From: Spongiimicrobium salis
GTDB taxonomy: Bacteria; Bacteroidota; Bacteroidia; Flavobacteriales; Flavobacteriaceae
Reading direction: 5' to 3'
DNA: 64,000 nt
Assembly: GCF_043678055.1 (NCBI RefSeq)
Contig: NZ_JBHEQA010000002.1
Coordinates: forward strand, 1 to 64,000
The stretch's first letter is position 1. Each line of letters starts with the position of its first letter. Positions 50,231-59,232 of the stretch are shown in pieces. Position numbers and translations under genes: made by a program. The notes under the pieces were generated by a model, which had not been told where the DNA came from, ran no database searches, and saw only the letters and a program-made list of their open reading frames with translations.

Positions 50231-51817
50231 ATGAATAAGAAGCTATTTGTCCTTCTAGTAGTATTAATGAGCCTATCCCTGATAGGAATCATTTTTGTTC
50301 AAGGCTATTGGATCAAGAGATCGGTAGACGATAAGGAAGAACAATTTTCGAATGTAGTGTCCGAAATACTTAATAAAGTTTCTGACAAGATCGAGAGTAG
50401 GGAAATCCATGATTATTCCGATAGATTTTTGAAGTTAAAAGATAGTATTGGAGAACTGAAGGGTTCTAATTTCAACAATATATTTTTTATTGACAGGGAT
50501 ATTAATTCGGAGGAAATACTTTTTTATTCACATGGTATTTTGGAAGAAGAATACAATATACCATCTATGTTCTTTGACAATGGTCTGAGTTCGGATACGA
50601 CGACGACACCAATAACAAATTATACCAGTAAACGAACCAAGGCCATCTTTAAGAAAGATTTTGAGTTGGACGGCTCTGAAAATGTACTCACTCCTCTAGA
50701 GAAGCAAGTGAAAATCGGAGGGTTAAAAGAGATAGAGAAAGTTCAATTTGACGTTAGTTTCAGGGAAAATGCCAAGCTAGTACCTATCCATAAGAGGGTG
50801 ACAGCAGAGGAGATTCAATTTCTGCTATCCAGAGAACTGGAAAACAGAAGAATGAATATTGAATATGAATTTGGGGTGTATAGTCGTGGATTGCCAACAA
50901 AGGTAAAATCAAAACGATTTAAGTTTTCAAAGTCTGCCATGTACAGAGCTCCTATTTTTAAAGATAGTGAAGGTCTTACAGATTTTTCCTTATTAATGTC
51001 CTTCCCTAAAAAGAAGAAATTTTTATGGCAATCTATCCTTACCATGGCCATCCTATCATTATTGTTCACTTTGGTTATCGTAATCGCGTATGCCGGAGCA
51101 ATTTATCAGCTGATAAAACAAAAACAGATATCGGAAATAAAGTCAGATTTCATCAATAATATGACCCATGAATTCAAGACACCGATAGCGACGATAAATC
51201 TTGCGGTGGAAGCCATACGAAACCCAAAGGTCATAGAAGACGTAGATAAAGTAAAGCGATACTTGCAAATGATACGCGATGAGAACAAGCGTATGCATGC
51301 TCAAGTAGAAAATGTATTGCGAATTTCCAAGCTGGAGAAAAACCAATTGGATATCAGTAAGGATAGGGTAAATGTACACGACATAATTGGTGATGCCATT
51401 ACGCATGTCGAATTGATCGTAGCAGATAAAGGGGGGTATGTTAAACCACATTTGGATGCCTTCCGATGTGATGTATTGGCCAATGAAATGCATTTTACCA
51501 ATGTTATTGTAAATATCTTGGATAATGCCGTGAAATATTCAACGGAAGCTCCTAAAATTGATATTTATACAGAGGTAACAAAGAATTATATTATCATAAA
51601 AATACAAGACCAAGGTGCAGGAATGAGCAAGGCGGTCTTAAAGAAAGTTTTTGAAAAGTTCTATAGAGAACATACTGGAGATATACATAATGTAAAAGGA
51701 CATGGTTTAGGACTGGCATATGTCAAAAAAATTGTGGAAGATCATCAGGGGGAAGTATACGCAGAAAGTGAAAAAGACAAGGGTAGCACATTTTATATAA
51801 AATTGCCTTTAATATAA
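50231..51817 (+). CDS. Sensor histidine kinase
   Basis: A 528-aa membrane sensor. Two transmembrane helices (about residues 5-25 and 263-290) flank a ~240-residue periplasmic domain without a recognised ligand fold. The dimerisation domain has the phospho-acceptor His in NNMTHEFKTPIATI. The ATPase domain has the N box NVIVNILDNAVKYS, G1 DQGAGMS and G2 GHGLGLAYVKKIV. It resembles the RprX type of Bacteroidota. The response regulator follows after 10 nt. Confidence 0.95.
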   Translation: MNKKLFVLLVVLMSLSLIGIIFVQGYWIKRSVDDKEEQFSNVVSEILNKVSDKIESREIHDYSDRFLKLKDSIGELKGSNFNNIFFIDRDINSEEILFYSHGILEEEYNIPSMFFDNGLSSDTTTTPITNYTSKRTKAIFKKDFELDGSENVLTPLEKQVKIGGLKEIEKVQFDVSFRENAKLVPIHKRVTAEEIQFLLSRELENRRMNIEYEFGVYSRGLPTKVKSKRFKFSKSAMYRAPIFKDSEGLTDFSLLMSFPKKKKFLWQSILTMAILSLLFTLVIVIAYAGAIYQLIKQKQISEIKSDFINNMTHEFKTPIATINLAVEAIRNPKVIEDVDKVKRYLQMIRDENKRMHAQVENVLRISKLEKNQLDISKDRVNVHDIIGDAITHVELIVADKGGYVKPHLDAFRCDVLANEMHFTNVIVNILDNAVKYSTEAPKIDIYTEVTKNYIIIKIQDQGAGMSKAVLKKVFEKFYREHTGDIHNVKGHGLGLAYVKKIVEDHQGEVYAESEKDKGSTFYIKLPLI

Positions 51818-51827
51818 AAGAAAAATT

Positions 51828-52535
51828 ATGGAAACAACGAATAAGAAAATACTTTTGGTCGAAGACGATCCTAATTTTGGAATAGTTCTTAAAGACTATT
51901 TATCCATGAATGATTTTGATGTCGTTTTGGCCAAAAATGGTATGGAAGGTTTTGAAAAATTTAAAAAAGACAATTATGATGTCTGTATCTTGGATGTCAT
52001 GATGCCTTATAAAGATGGATTTACCCTAGCAAGGGAAATCCGGGAAAAAAACGAACACGTACCTATTGTTTTTCTTACGGCAAAAACCATGAAAGAGGAT
52101 GTTTTAAAAGGGTATAAGGCGGGTGCCGATGATTACCTGAACAAGCCGTTCGATTCAGAAGTGCTACTGATGAAATTAAAGGCAATTCTACAGCGAAAAG
52201 CATCTAACACCCTTGCGGACAGCAAACAATTTGAGTTTAATATTGGAGGCTTTCATTTAAACTCTAAGCTACGATTCTTAAAGTATGAAGATGAAGAGGC
52301 TATAAAATTATCTCCCAAAGAAAATGAGTTGCTACGTCTTTTGGCCTTGCATGAAAATGATTTGATGCCGAGAGAATTGGCCTTGACCAAAATATGGAGG
52401 GATGACAATTACTTTACATCCAGAAGTATGGATGTATATATTGCGAAATTGAGAAAGTATCTTAAACGCGACGAAATGGTGGAGATTTTGAATATCCACG
52501 GAGAAGGATTTAGATTGGTCATCAAAACGGAATAA
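51828..52535 (+). CDS. OmpR-family response regulator
   Basis: A 235-aa regulator: receiver domain (about 8-120) with the phospho-acceptor Asp in VCILDVMMPYKDG and Lys in DDYLNKPFD, then a winged-helix DNA-binding domain (about 135-233) with RELALTKIW and SRSMDVYIAKLRKYL. It resembles RprY. It is the last gene of its operon; a strong terminator follows. OmpR-type proteins bind tandem half-sites with 10-11 bp spacing, which is what precedes this operon and degQ. Confidence 0.96.
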   Translation: METTNKKILLVEDDPNFGIVLKDYLSMNDFDVVLAKNGMEGFEKFKKDNYDVCILDVMMPYKDGFTLAREIREKNEHVPIVFLTAKTMKEDVLKGYKAGADDYLNKPFDSEVLLMKLKAILQRKASNTLADSKQFEFNIGGFHLNSKLRFLKYEDEEAIKLSPKENELLRLLALHENDLMPRELALTKIWRDDNYFTSRSMDVYIAKLRKYLKRDEMVEILNIHGEGFRLVIKTE

Positions 52536-52564
52536 CGAAATTCTTTTAAAATATAATACGATGG

Positions 52565-52592
52565 AACCCATTCAATAACTATTGAATGGGTT
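52565..52592 (+). terminator. Terminator of the two-component operon
   Basis: 12-bp stem AACCCATTCAAT (52565-52576) and ATTGAATGGGTT (52581-52592), 4-nt loop, then a T tract. It lies 29 nt past the stop codon. Confidence 0.9.
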
Positions 52593-52661
52593 TTTTTTAT
52601 GCCCAGGGCGTAAGTAGGGAACGGCCCTCGTTATCGCTTAATAAACGATTAACACCATAAA

Positions 52662-52687
52662 AAAAGGCTTTCCTAGGAAAGCCTTTT
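52662..52687 (-). terminator. Terminator of the M13 peptidase gene
   Basis: A 26-bp perfect palindrome, 52662-52674 and 52675-52687, A-rich at its left end, placed 21 nt past the minus-strand stop codon at 52709. The 173-bp spacer between the convergent genes holds this and the terminator at 52565, so both transcripts are stopped. Confidence 0.85.
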
Positions 52688-52708
52688 ATACATTTTCTTA
52701 GAAAAATA

Positions 52709-54757
52709 CTACCAGATATGCACTCGCTTTTCAGGAGCTAAGTACATTTCATCACCTTCTTTAATGTCAAATGCATCATAGAATGCTTGAATATTAAGTA
52801 GCGGTTGTATTGCTCTTACTTTACCAGGAGAATGAGGGTCTGTCTTAATCTGGGTACGCAAAGCTTCATCTCTACTTTTTGTTCTCCATACCGTAGCCCA
52901 TGACATAAAGAAACGTTGTTCCGCCGTAAAACCATCAATATCATCCGGGCGTCCATTTTCCTTAAAATACTTCTGAAGTCCATCATAGGCGCCAAGAACA
53001 CCACCAAGATCTCCAATATTTTCCCCTAAGGTGAATTTTCCGTTTACATAAACGCTATCTAAAACTTCAACACCATCATATTGGGCAGCTAAAGCATTTC
53101 CTCTTTCGGTAAAGGCGGCCAAATCTTCTGGAGTCCACCAATTTTTTAAGTTTCCGTCAGAATCAAAGCGAGCTCCACTGTCATCAAAAGCATGGGAAAT
53201 CTCATGTCCTATTACAGCACCGATACCTCCATAGTTTACTGCTTCATCTGCTGTGTAATTGTAGAAAGGAGGCTGTAAGATAGCTGCTGGGAATACAATC
53301 TCATTGTTTAATGGATTGAAATAAGCGTTCACCGTTTGAGGGGACATTCCCCAGCGTGTTTTGTCAACAGGTTCTCCGATATCAGCATAATTTTTTAATT
53401 GCCCCCATTTTCCAACAGCGGTCATATTCTCAAAATAGGACTTGTCTGCAGAAACTGCTAAAGTGGAGTAATCTTCCCATTTGTTTGGATAGGCAATTTT
53501 TACGGTAAACTTGTCCAGTTTTTCAATAGCCTTGGTCTTTGTTTCTGCGCTCATCCAATCTAAATTGGTAATACGATCTTTAAAGGCATCAATAACATTG
53601 GCAATCATTTTTTCAGCTTTTGCCTTTGCTTCTGGTGGAAACTTGGCATCTACATACAATTGCCCCAAAGCTTCACCTACGGTACCATTAACCGTGGCTA
53701 AAGCACGTTCATCCGCTGGACGCTGTTTTTGGGCACCTCTTAAATATTTGCTGTAGAACTCCCAGTTGGCCGTTTCAATATCAGTGGTCAACAAACCAGT
53801 GGCACTATTGAACGTATCCCAGCGTACCAACGTTTTAATATCTTCAATACTCGTATTTTTCAAGAAAGCATTAAGTGCTTTGGTATATCGTAATTGTGTT
53901 ACAATAAGTGTATCGAACTTTTTAGTGATTCCCAAATCGCTGATCAGTTTTTTAACATCAACATTGGAAAGTAAAGCATCCGCTTCGGCAATACTTCTTG
54001 GGTTATTAAAGTTTCGGGCATCCCGGCTTTCTACTTTATTCAATCGTGGTTCTGCAAGAGCGGTTTCCATGGCCAGTATTTTTACAGCTGCAGCTTGGGC
54101 ATCACTCTCGCTATCGCCTAATAACTGTAGCATTCGGCTAATATGTTTCTTATACTCTTCCCGAATCTCCTTGGACTTGTCATCCTGCTCTAAATAAAAA
54201 TCACGATCAGGTAATCCTAAACCATTGGCGCCCAAATACACGGCATTCATGGCACTGTTATTTAAATCGGCTCCTGCACCAATATTGATGAAGGGCGATG
54301 AGACGGCTGGGTTCGTAGCAAGTACGGTCTGCAAGTCGTTTAGGTTGTTAATTCCTGAGATAGCCAGAAAAGCAGATTGTAATGGTGTAATTCCTGCGGC
54401 ATTTCTAGCCGTCGTATCCATTTTAGTGTCAAAAATAGCCAAAGCCTTAGCTTGATCGGTCTCCGGACTATACTTGCCTCCCTCTTTGGCTAGGGCAAGT
54501 ATCTTAAGCACGTCGTTATCTGTAGATTTACGAAGTACGGAAAAGCCTCCCCAAGTAGTTCTATCACTGGGAATCTCTGTGTTTTGCATCCAGCTGCCAT
54601 TGACGTAATTGTAGAAATCGTTTTTAGGACTTACACTGGTATCCATGTTCTCTAGAACAATACCTGGAATTTCTTCCGTTACAGTTTCTGTTTTAGCTTC
54701 CTCCTTACAGCTGGAAAACGCAATAAGTGAAGCAGCTAAAAAATATACTTTCTTCAT
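52709..54757 (-). CDS. M13-family metallopeptidase lipoprotein (PepO/neprilysin-like)
   Basis: A 682-aa zinc peptidase. A signal peptide with lipobox IAFSSC (Cys17) anchors it. The peptidase M13 N-terminal domain covers most of the first 430 residues (MDTSVSPKNDFYNYVNGSWMQ). The zinc site is HEISHAFDDSG (HExxH) plus the third ligand in ENIGDLGG. Such enzymes degrade small peptides in the periplasm. Monocistronic. A 14-bp palindrome TTATTAATTAATAA lies at 54773-54786, 16 nt upstream. Confidence 0.95.
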   Translation of the reverse strand: MKKVYFLAASLIAFSSCKEEAKTETVTEEIPGIVLENMDTSVSPKNDFYNYVNGSWMQNTEIPSDRTTWGGFSVLRKSTDNDVLKILALAKEGGKYSPETDQAKALAIFDTKMDTTARNAAGITPLQSAFLAISGINNLNDLQTVLATNPAVSSPFINIGAGADLNNSAMNAVYLGANGLGLPDRDFYLEQDDKSKEIREEYKKHISRMLQLLGDSESDAQAAAVKILAMETALAEPRLNKVESRDARNFNNPRSIAEADALLSNVDVKKLISDLGITKKFDTLIVTQLRYTKALNAFLKNTSIEDIKTLVRWDTFNSATGLLTTDIETANWEFYSKYLRGAQKQRPADERALATVNGTVGEALGQLYVDAKFPPEAKAKAEKMIANVIDAFKDRITNLDWMSAETKTKAIEKLDKFTVKIAYPNKWEDYSTLAVSADKSYFENMTAVGKWGQLKNYADIGEPVDKTRWGMSPQTVNAYFNPLNNEIVFPAAILQPPFYNYTADEAVNYGGIGAVIGHEISHAFDDSGARFDSDGNLKNWWTPEDLAAFTERGNALAAQYDGVEVLDSVYVNGKFTLGENIGDLGGVLGAYDGLQKYFKENGRPDDIDGFTAEQRFFMSWATVWRTKSRDEALRTQIKTDPHSPGKVRAIQPLLNIQAFYDAFDIKEGDEMYLAPEKRVHIW

Positions 54758-54888
54758 TTTTAGGGTGTTATGTTATTAATTAATAAGTCATTATATAAGA
54801 CGCATCAATATGGTTTTTGTTACGTTTTTGAACAGTTTTATTTACATAAAATTAAAACTGTGTAAAGGGCTCCCCAAAAGAAGAGGTT

Positions 54889-55380
54889 TTATGCCGTTTT
54901 GCCTGTAATTATTGAGACAATTTCTTCAGGTGTTTTAGCTATGGAAATTCGTAAGGCGTTTTTTGGAATTTCCAAGGTATCAAATTGAGATTTTAGAAGT
55001 TGTGCTGGCATAAAATGATTCTTTCTGGACTGCATGCGCTGCATGATTTCGTCAAAACTACCTTCCAGAAAAACAAATACAATATGGTCCTCGATGTCTT
55101 TTTGCAACAAGACCCGATATGCTTCCTTTAACGCAGAACAAGCGATCACGGCTCCTGTAGATAGGTGTTCTTTGGCCAATTTGTTCAATTGTACCAACCA
55201 ACCATGGCGATCATCATCATTTAAAGGAGTTCCTTGTTTCATTTTATCGATATTGGCTTGGGGATGATAGTCGTCGCCATCAAAGAAAGGGATACTCAAT
55301 TTCTCGGCAAGAGCCGATCCAACGGTTGATTTGCCACAACCTGAAACACCCATCACGAAAAATAAGTTTGTAGGACGCAT
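54889..55380 (-). CDS. gntK: Gluconokinase
   Basis: A 163-aa kinase that phosphorylates gluconate to 6-phosphogluconate. The P-loop GVSGCGKSTVGSAL and the substrate segment FFDGDDYHPQANIDKM, then LNDDDRHGWL, are diagnostic of GntK. Length is normal. No gluconate transporter or repressor is adjacent. It is the last gene of the miaA-to-Gfo/Idh minus-strand run, 10 nt after miaA. Confidence 0.94.
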   Translation of the reverse strand: MRPTNLFFVMGVSGCGKSTVGSALAEKLSIPFFDGDDYHPQANIDKMKQGTPLNDDDRHGWLVQLNKLAKEHLSTGAVIACSALKEAYRVLLQKDIEDHIVFVFLEGSFDEIMQRMQSRKNHFMPAQLLKSQFDTLEIPKNALRISIAKTPEEIVSIITGKTA

Positions 55381-55390
55381 CTCATTAAAT

Positions 55391-56299
55391 TTAAGAGGTT
55401 AACTGTTGTTCAATTTTAGCAATAGCAGCGGAAACATCGGTTTGATAATCGATCCAGATGGTATCCTCATTTTTTTTAAACCAGGTCATTTGCCTTTTTG
55501 AAAATCGTCTGGTATTTTTTTTGATTTCCCCAATAGCGGTTTCCAAGTCATATATTTTATCAAAATAGGCAAACAATTCCTTATAGCCAACGGTTTGCAA
55601 CGCATTTAGATGGCGGTGATTTCTTAAAGATTCCGCTTCATGCAATAGGCCCTGATCCATCATGATATCCACTCTTTGGTTGACACGATCATAAATAATA
55701 GGCCTTTCTGCCGTCAAGCCAATAGTTATCGTGTGGAACGACCGATTCTTTTTTTCCTTTTTTCGGAAGGAAGAATACGGTTTATTACTTGCAATACAAA
55801 CTTCCAACGCCCGTATGAGTCGGTGGGGGTTTCCCAAATCTACACTCTTGTAATACTCAGGGTCCAACACTTTGAGTCTTTGCTGTAGTGCCGCAATACC
55901 TTCTTTTTCAAGTAAAGTGTTTAGAGAAGTCCTCACTTTGGCTGGAACGCTTGGAAATTCATCCAAGCCCTTTACCACAGCATCCACATATAGGCCACTT
56001 CCCCCAACCATAATCAATAGCTGGTGTTCCTGAAATTTTTTTTCGAGAAGGGCAATGGCTTCTTTTTCAAAATCACCAACAGAATAGGCTTCTTCTATGC
56101 TTTTATGTTGAATGAAATGATGCGGTGCCGATGCCAGTTCACTAGTAGAGGGAACGGCTGTGCCGATACGCATTTCTTTGTAAAATTGCCTAGAGTCGGC
56201 AGATATGATTTCTGTACGATAGTGCTGTGCTAAGGCGATGGACAAGGCAGTTTTTCCTATGGCTGTAGGACCTACAATAGAAATTAGGGTATTATCCAT
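55391..56299 (-). CDS. miaA: tRNA dimethylallyltransferase
   Basis: A 302-aa enzyme that adds a dimethylallyl group to A37 of tRNAs reading U-initial codons. P-loop in SIVGPTAIGKTALSIAL, then ISADSRQFYKEM and GGSGLYVDAVVKGL. Length is typical. The ATG at 56299 overlaps the stop of the channel gene as TAATG; an earlier start at 56317 is less likely. It and trmD (7.8-8.5 kb) both act on position 37 of tRNA. Confidence 0.96.
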   Translation of the reverse strand: MDNTLISIVGPTAIGKTALSIALAQHYRTEIISADSRQFYKEMRIGTAVPSTSELASAPHHFIQHKSIEEAYSVGDFEKEAIALLEKKFQEHQLLIMVGGSGLYVDAVVKGLDEFPSVPAKVRTSLNTLLEKEGIAALQQRLKVLDPEYYKSVDLGNPHRLIRALEVCIASNKPYSSFRKKEKKNRSFHTITIGLTAERPIIYDRVNQRVDIMMDQGLLHEAESLRNHRHLNALQTVGYKELFAYFDKIYDLETAIGEIKKNTRRFSKRQMTWFKKNEDTIWIDYQTDVSAAIAKIEQQLTS

Positions 56300-57126
56300 T
56301 ATAATTGACTTCCACATTTAAAACAATGAACGGCACCATCTTGGTGATTCTCTACCGAACAACTTGGACAGGATTGGGTATTTAAATGGATTTTATGATC
56401 TTTTCCTTGTTTGGAAAACTCCGCAGTGACTATTCCGGTTGGTACAGCAATAATACCATAACCCAATATCATAACTATCGTGGCGATAAGTTGCCCTAAA
56501 CTGGTTTGTGGGGCAATATCCCCATATCCCACGGTAGTGAGTGTAACAATGGCCCAATAAATACTTCTTGGAATACTGGTAAAGCCAGCGGCATCATCTT
56601 CTACCAAATACATGATGGTACCCATGATAACAGATAAAATGAGTACGGCATAGATAAAGACCGCGATTTTAGTTCTACTGGCTTTAAGCGCTCTTTTCAA
56701 CTGGGAAGCCTCTCCCAGGAATTGCACCAATTTTAGAATACGGAAGACCCTCAAGAGACGCAAGGCCCGTACAGCCAATAATACTTGGGAACCAGCAAAT
56801 ATATACGAAATGTACAGGGGTATCGTAGAGAAAAAATCAATGAGCCCATAGGTACTAAAAATATATTTGGAAGGTTTTTTAATACTGATGATTCTGGCAA
56901 TATACTCGATCGTAAAAAAGATGGTGATTACCCACTCCAGACTAAAAAGAATGTCATGATATTTTAGATCGATTTCCTTTACACTTTCCAGCATTACTAG
57001 AATAACACTGATAATAATAAGGATGAATAAAATAATATCGAACCATTTCCCCATAGGCGTATCCGCCTCGTAAATAACTTCATGGAGTTTGCCCTTCCAA
57101 CCGATATGTGGCTTTTCTTCTTTCAA
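56299..57126 (-). CDS. Voltage-gated-type ion channel with C-terminal zinc ribbon
   Basis: A ~275-aa channel. Six transmembrane helices; S4 is basic (VRALRLLRVFRILK, Arg/Lys every third residue), and the pore has the K-selective filter TTVGYGDIAP. After S6 a short linker leads to CPSC...CFKC, a zinc-ribbon-like Cys pattern at the C-terminus. It likely conducts K+ in the inner membrane. Start: a GTG at 57207 would overlap the exonuclease gene by 77 nt; a TTG at 57126, 4 nt after that gene's stop, gives LKEEKPHIGWKGKLHEVIYEADTP-like start; an ATG at 57054 would cut a conserved stretch. Confidence 0.83.
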   Translation of the reverse strand: MKEEKPHIGWKGKLHEVIYEADTPMGKWFDIILFILIIISVILVMLESVKEIDLKYHDILFSLEWVITIFFTIEYIARIISIKKPSKYIFSTYGLIDFFSTIPLYISYIFAGSQVLLAVRALRLLRVFRILKLVQFLGEASQLKRALKASRTKIAVFIYAVLILSVIMGTIMYLVEDDAAGFTSIPRSIYWAIVTLTTVGYGDIAPQTSLGQLIATIVMILGYGIIAVPTGIVTAEFSKQGKDHKIHLNTQSCPSCSVENHQDGAVHCFKCGSQL

Positions 57127-57130
57127 AAAA

Positions 57131-58498
57131 CTAAAGCTGTAGTTCCATAATTTTAAAAACTTTCCGCTTTCTGAGGTAAGTTTCAATGATATGATTTGTA
57201 TTGGCACTTCCTTTCATAGGAGTGATTATGGATTCTAAGATATGAATATTATTTATTTGATGATTCAATTGACAATAACCAAAGCCTTGAAAAACACCAT
57301 TTTTAATTAAAAAAGCACTGTGTTCCCCTATTTCACGGCCTTTGTCCAAAATGACCAAACTTTTGCCCGAAAGACTATATTTTTTCAGGGCCGCTTCTAC
57401 ACGTTCGTTGTATTGCTCACGATCTTCTTTGTTCAAACAGGCTCCAAAACATGTACCCTCATCATATTTGGAACAATTTTTTCTCGCTTCGGACAACCCA
57501 TTGAGTTTATCACATAAGTTAAATTCCGTATTGATCTTATAGAGAAAATTCTTGGCGGCATGAATACTGCTAAAGCTTTGGACCCATCTTATTCCCGGCA
57601 CCAATTTTTGGATATGCAAGCTAAGATATCCATGTTCATTTTCTTTGGGAATAAGAATATAGCTAAACAACTTTCCCTTTCTTGGAGGGTTGAATTTAGG
57701 ACGATTTCTAGATAATTCCTCATTTTCCTTGAGAAGCGCAGCAAGTTCACTGCCTGTCTTTTCAAAGGTCACTGCCTTTGTTGTTTTTTGAAGTTTTCTT
57801 GCCTGATCACCACTTTTGGTAAAATGTTGGTTGACCCGTTTCTTAATATTGTTGCTTTTGCCCAATAAAATGATTTCCCCTTCTTTATTGTGCATATAGT
57901 ACACCCCAACTTCAGAGGGCAGCTTTTCTACAATATCCAATTGCCTGGGAGAAAGCTCCCCTAAGGATGCTTCTTTAATAACATCTTGAATGATTACTTT
58001 TTCAGAATCTTTGGAAAGCAACAATTTAAACAATTGTAATGTAGCCAAGGCATCTCCATTGGCTCTGTGACGATCGCTTACGGGAATTCCCAAGGACCGT
58101 ACCAATTTGCCCAAACTATGCGATGGAGCTTCGGGAATTAGTTTTTTGGAGAGATCTACAGTACATAGTGTTTTTCGCTCAAAGTTATAGCCCAACCTAC
58201 GAAATTCCGTTCGTAAAATGCGATAATCAAATTGTGCATTATGGGCTACAATAACCGTATCTTGGGTAATTTCCACAATTCTTTTGGCTACTTCATGGAA
58301 TTTTGGGGCCGTGCGTAACATTTTATTGTTGATCCCGGTAAGATTTACCACAAAGGGTTGTATTTCTTTCTCAGGATTTACAAGGCTTATAAAAGTATCC
58401 ACAACACCATGTCCATCGAATTTATGGATAGCAATTTCCGTAATTCCTTCTTCATTGTATTTTCCTCCTGTGGTCTCTATATCCAATATAGTGTACAT
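57131..58498 (-). CDS. DEDDh exonuclease fused to GIY-YIG (UvrC-like) nuclease
   Basis: A 455-aa fusion. Residues ~1-165 are a DnaQ-like 3'-5' exonuclease: DIETTG (Asp6, Glu8), VAHNAQFDYRIL and HRANGDALAT give the DEDDh set. Residues ~195-275 are a UvrC-like GIY-YIG domain: GVYYM, then ILLGKSNNIKKRVNQHF, then SELAALLKENEEL. The second motif reads LLG, not the usual YIG, so one Tyr is missing. The C-terminal part has several Cys (CDKLNGL, NCSKYDEGTCFGACL) as in UvrC. It is probably a repair or processing nuclease. Confidence 0.9.
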   Translation of the reverse strand: MYTILDIETTGGKYNEEGITEIAIHKFDGHGVVDTFISLVNPEKEIQPFVVNLTGINNKMLRTAPKFHEVAKRIVEITQDTVIVAHNAQFDYRILRTEFRRLGYNFERKTLCTVDLSKKLIPEAPSHSLGKLVRSLGIPVSDRHRANGDALATLQLFKLLLSKDSEKVIIQDVIKEASLGELSPRQLDIVEKLPSEVGVYYMHNKEGEIILLGKSNNIKKRVNQHFTKSGDQARKLQKTTKAVTFEKTGSELAALLKENEELSRNRPKFNPPRKGKLFSYILIPKENEHGYLSLHIQKLVPGIRWVQSFSSIHAAKNFLYKINTEFNLCDKLNGLSEARKNCSKYDEGTCFGACLNKEDREQYNERVEAALKKYSLSGKSLVILDKGREIGEHSAFLIKNGVFQGFGYCQLNHQINNIHILESIITPMKGSANTNHIIETYLRKRKVFKIMELQL

Positions 58499-58531
58499 GC
58501 AATAACTTTATTTTTAGGCATTCGCGCCCAC

Positions 58532-59191
58532 TTAATGCGTATTTCTGGCACCAAAGATACTACTTCCAATGCGCACCATAGTACTTCCTTCGGCAATGGC
58601 CAGTGGATAATCGCCGCTCATTCCCATGGAAAGCACGGAGACTTCGGGAAGCACTTTCTGTATTTCCCCATAGATGTCACTAAGCTGTGAAAATTCTTTG
58701 CGAACCTGTTCCGTATTCTCCGTAAACGTTGCCATGCCCATTAATCCAACGATACGAATGTGTTGTAATTGTGTAAATTCGGGAGAATTTATTAAGGAAT
58801 TGATTTCAGTACGGTCAAATCCAAATTTAGTTTCCTCTTCTGCAATATGCACTTGTAGGAGGCAATCTATGATCCGCTGGTGCTTTGCGGCTTGCTTATT
58901 GATTTCTACAAGGAGGCGAAGACTATCTACCCCATGGATCAAGGAAACAAATTCTGCCATGTATTTTACCTTGTTCCGCTGTACATGTCCAATCATATGC
59001 CACTCAATGTCATTGGGCAATACCTGCCATTTCTGCGTCATTTCCTGAACCTTGTTTTCTCCAAAAATACGTTGGCCGGCCGCATAAGCTTCTTCAATAG
59101 CTGCAATGGGTTTGGTTTTGGATACGGCAACCAAGGTAACCGTCTCTGGTAGTTTGGCTTTAATGGCCGAAAGATTTTCTGCTATGGACAT
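58532..59191 (-). CDS. YggS-family pyridoxal-phosphate homeostasis protein
   Basis: A 219-aa PLP-binding protein of the alanine-racemase N-terminal fold. The Lys that binds PLP is in VTLVAVSKTKPIAAIEEA (near residue 25), and the C-terminal phosphate site is GSTMVRIGSSIFGAR. It has no known catalytic activity and keeps the pool of PLP in balance. It lies 33 nt after the exonuclease start on the same strand and 41 nt from DUF1015. Confidence 0.94.
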   Translation of the reverse strand: MSIAENLSAIKAKLPETVTLVAVSKTKPIAAIEEAYAAGQRIFGENKVQEMTQKWQVLPNDIEWHMIGHVQRNKVKYMAEFVSLIHGVDSLRLLVEINKQAAKHQRIIDCLLQVHIAEEETKFGFDRTEINSLINSPEFTQLQHIRIVGLMGMATFTENTEQVRKEFSQLSDIYGEIQKVLPEVSVLSMGMSGDYPLAIAEGSTMVRIGSSIFGARNTH

Positions 59192-59232
59192 AAAATATTG
59201 ATCTTCAATTTTTTTGATGAACTATCTATGGA

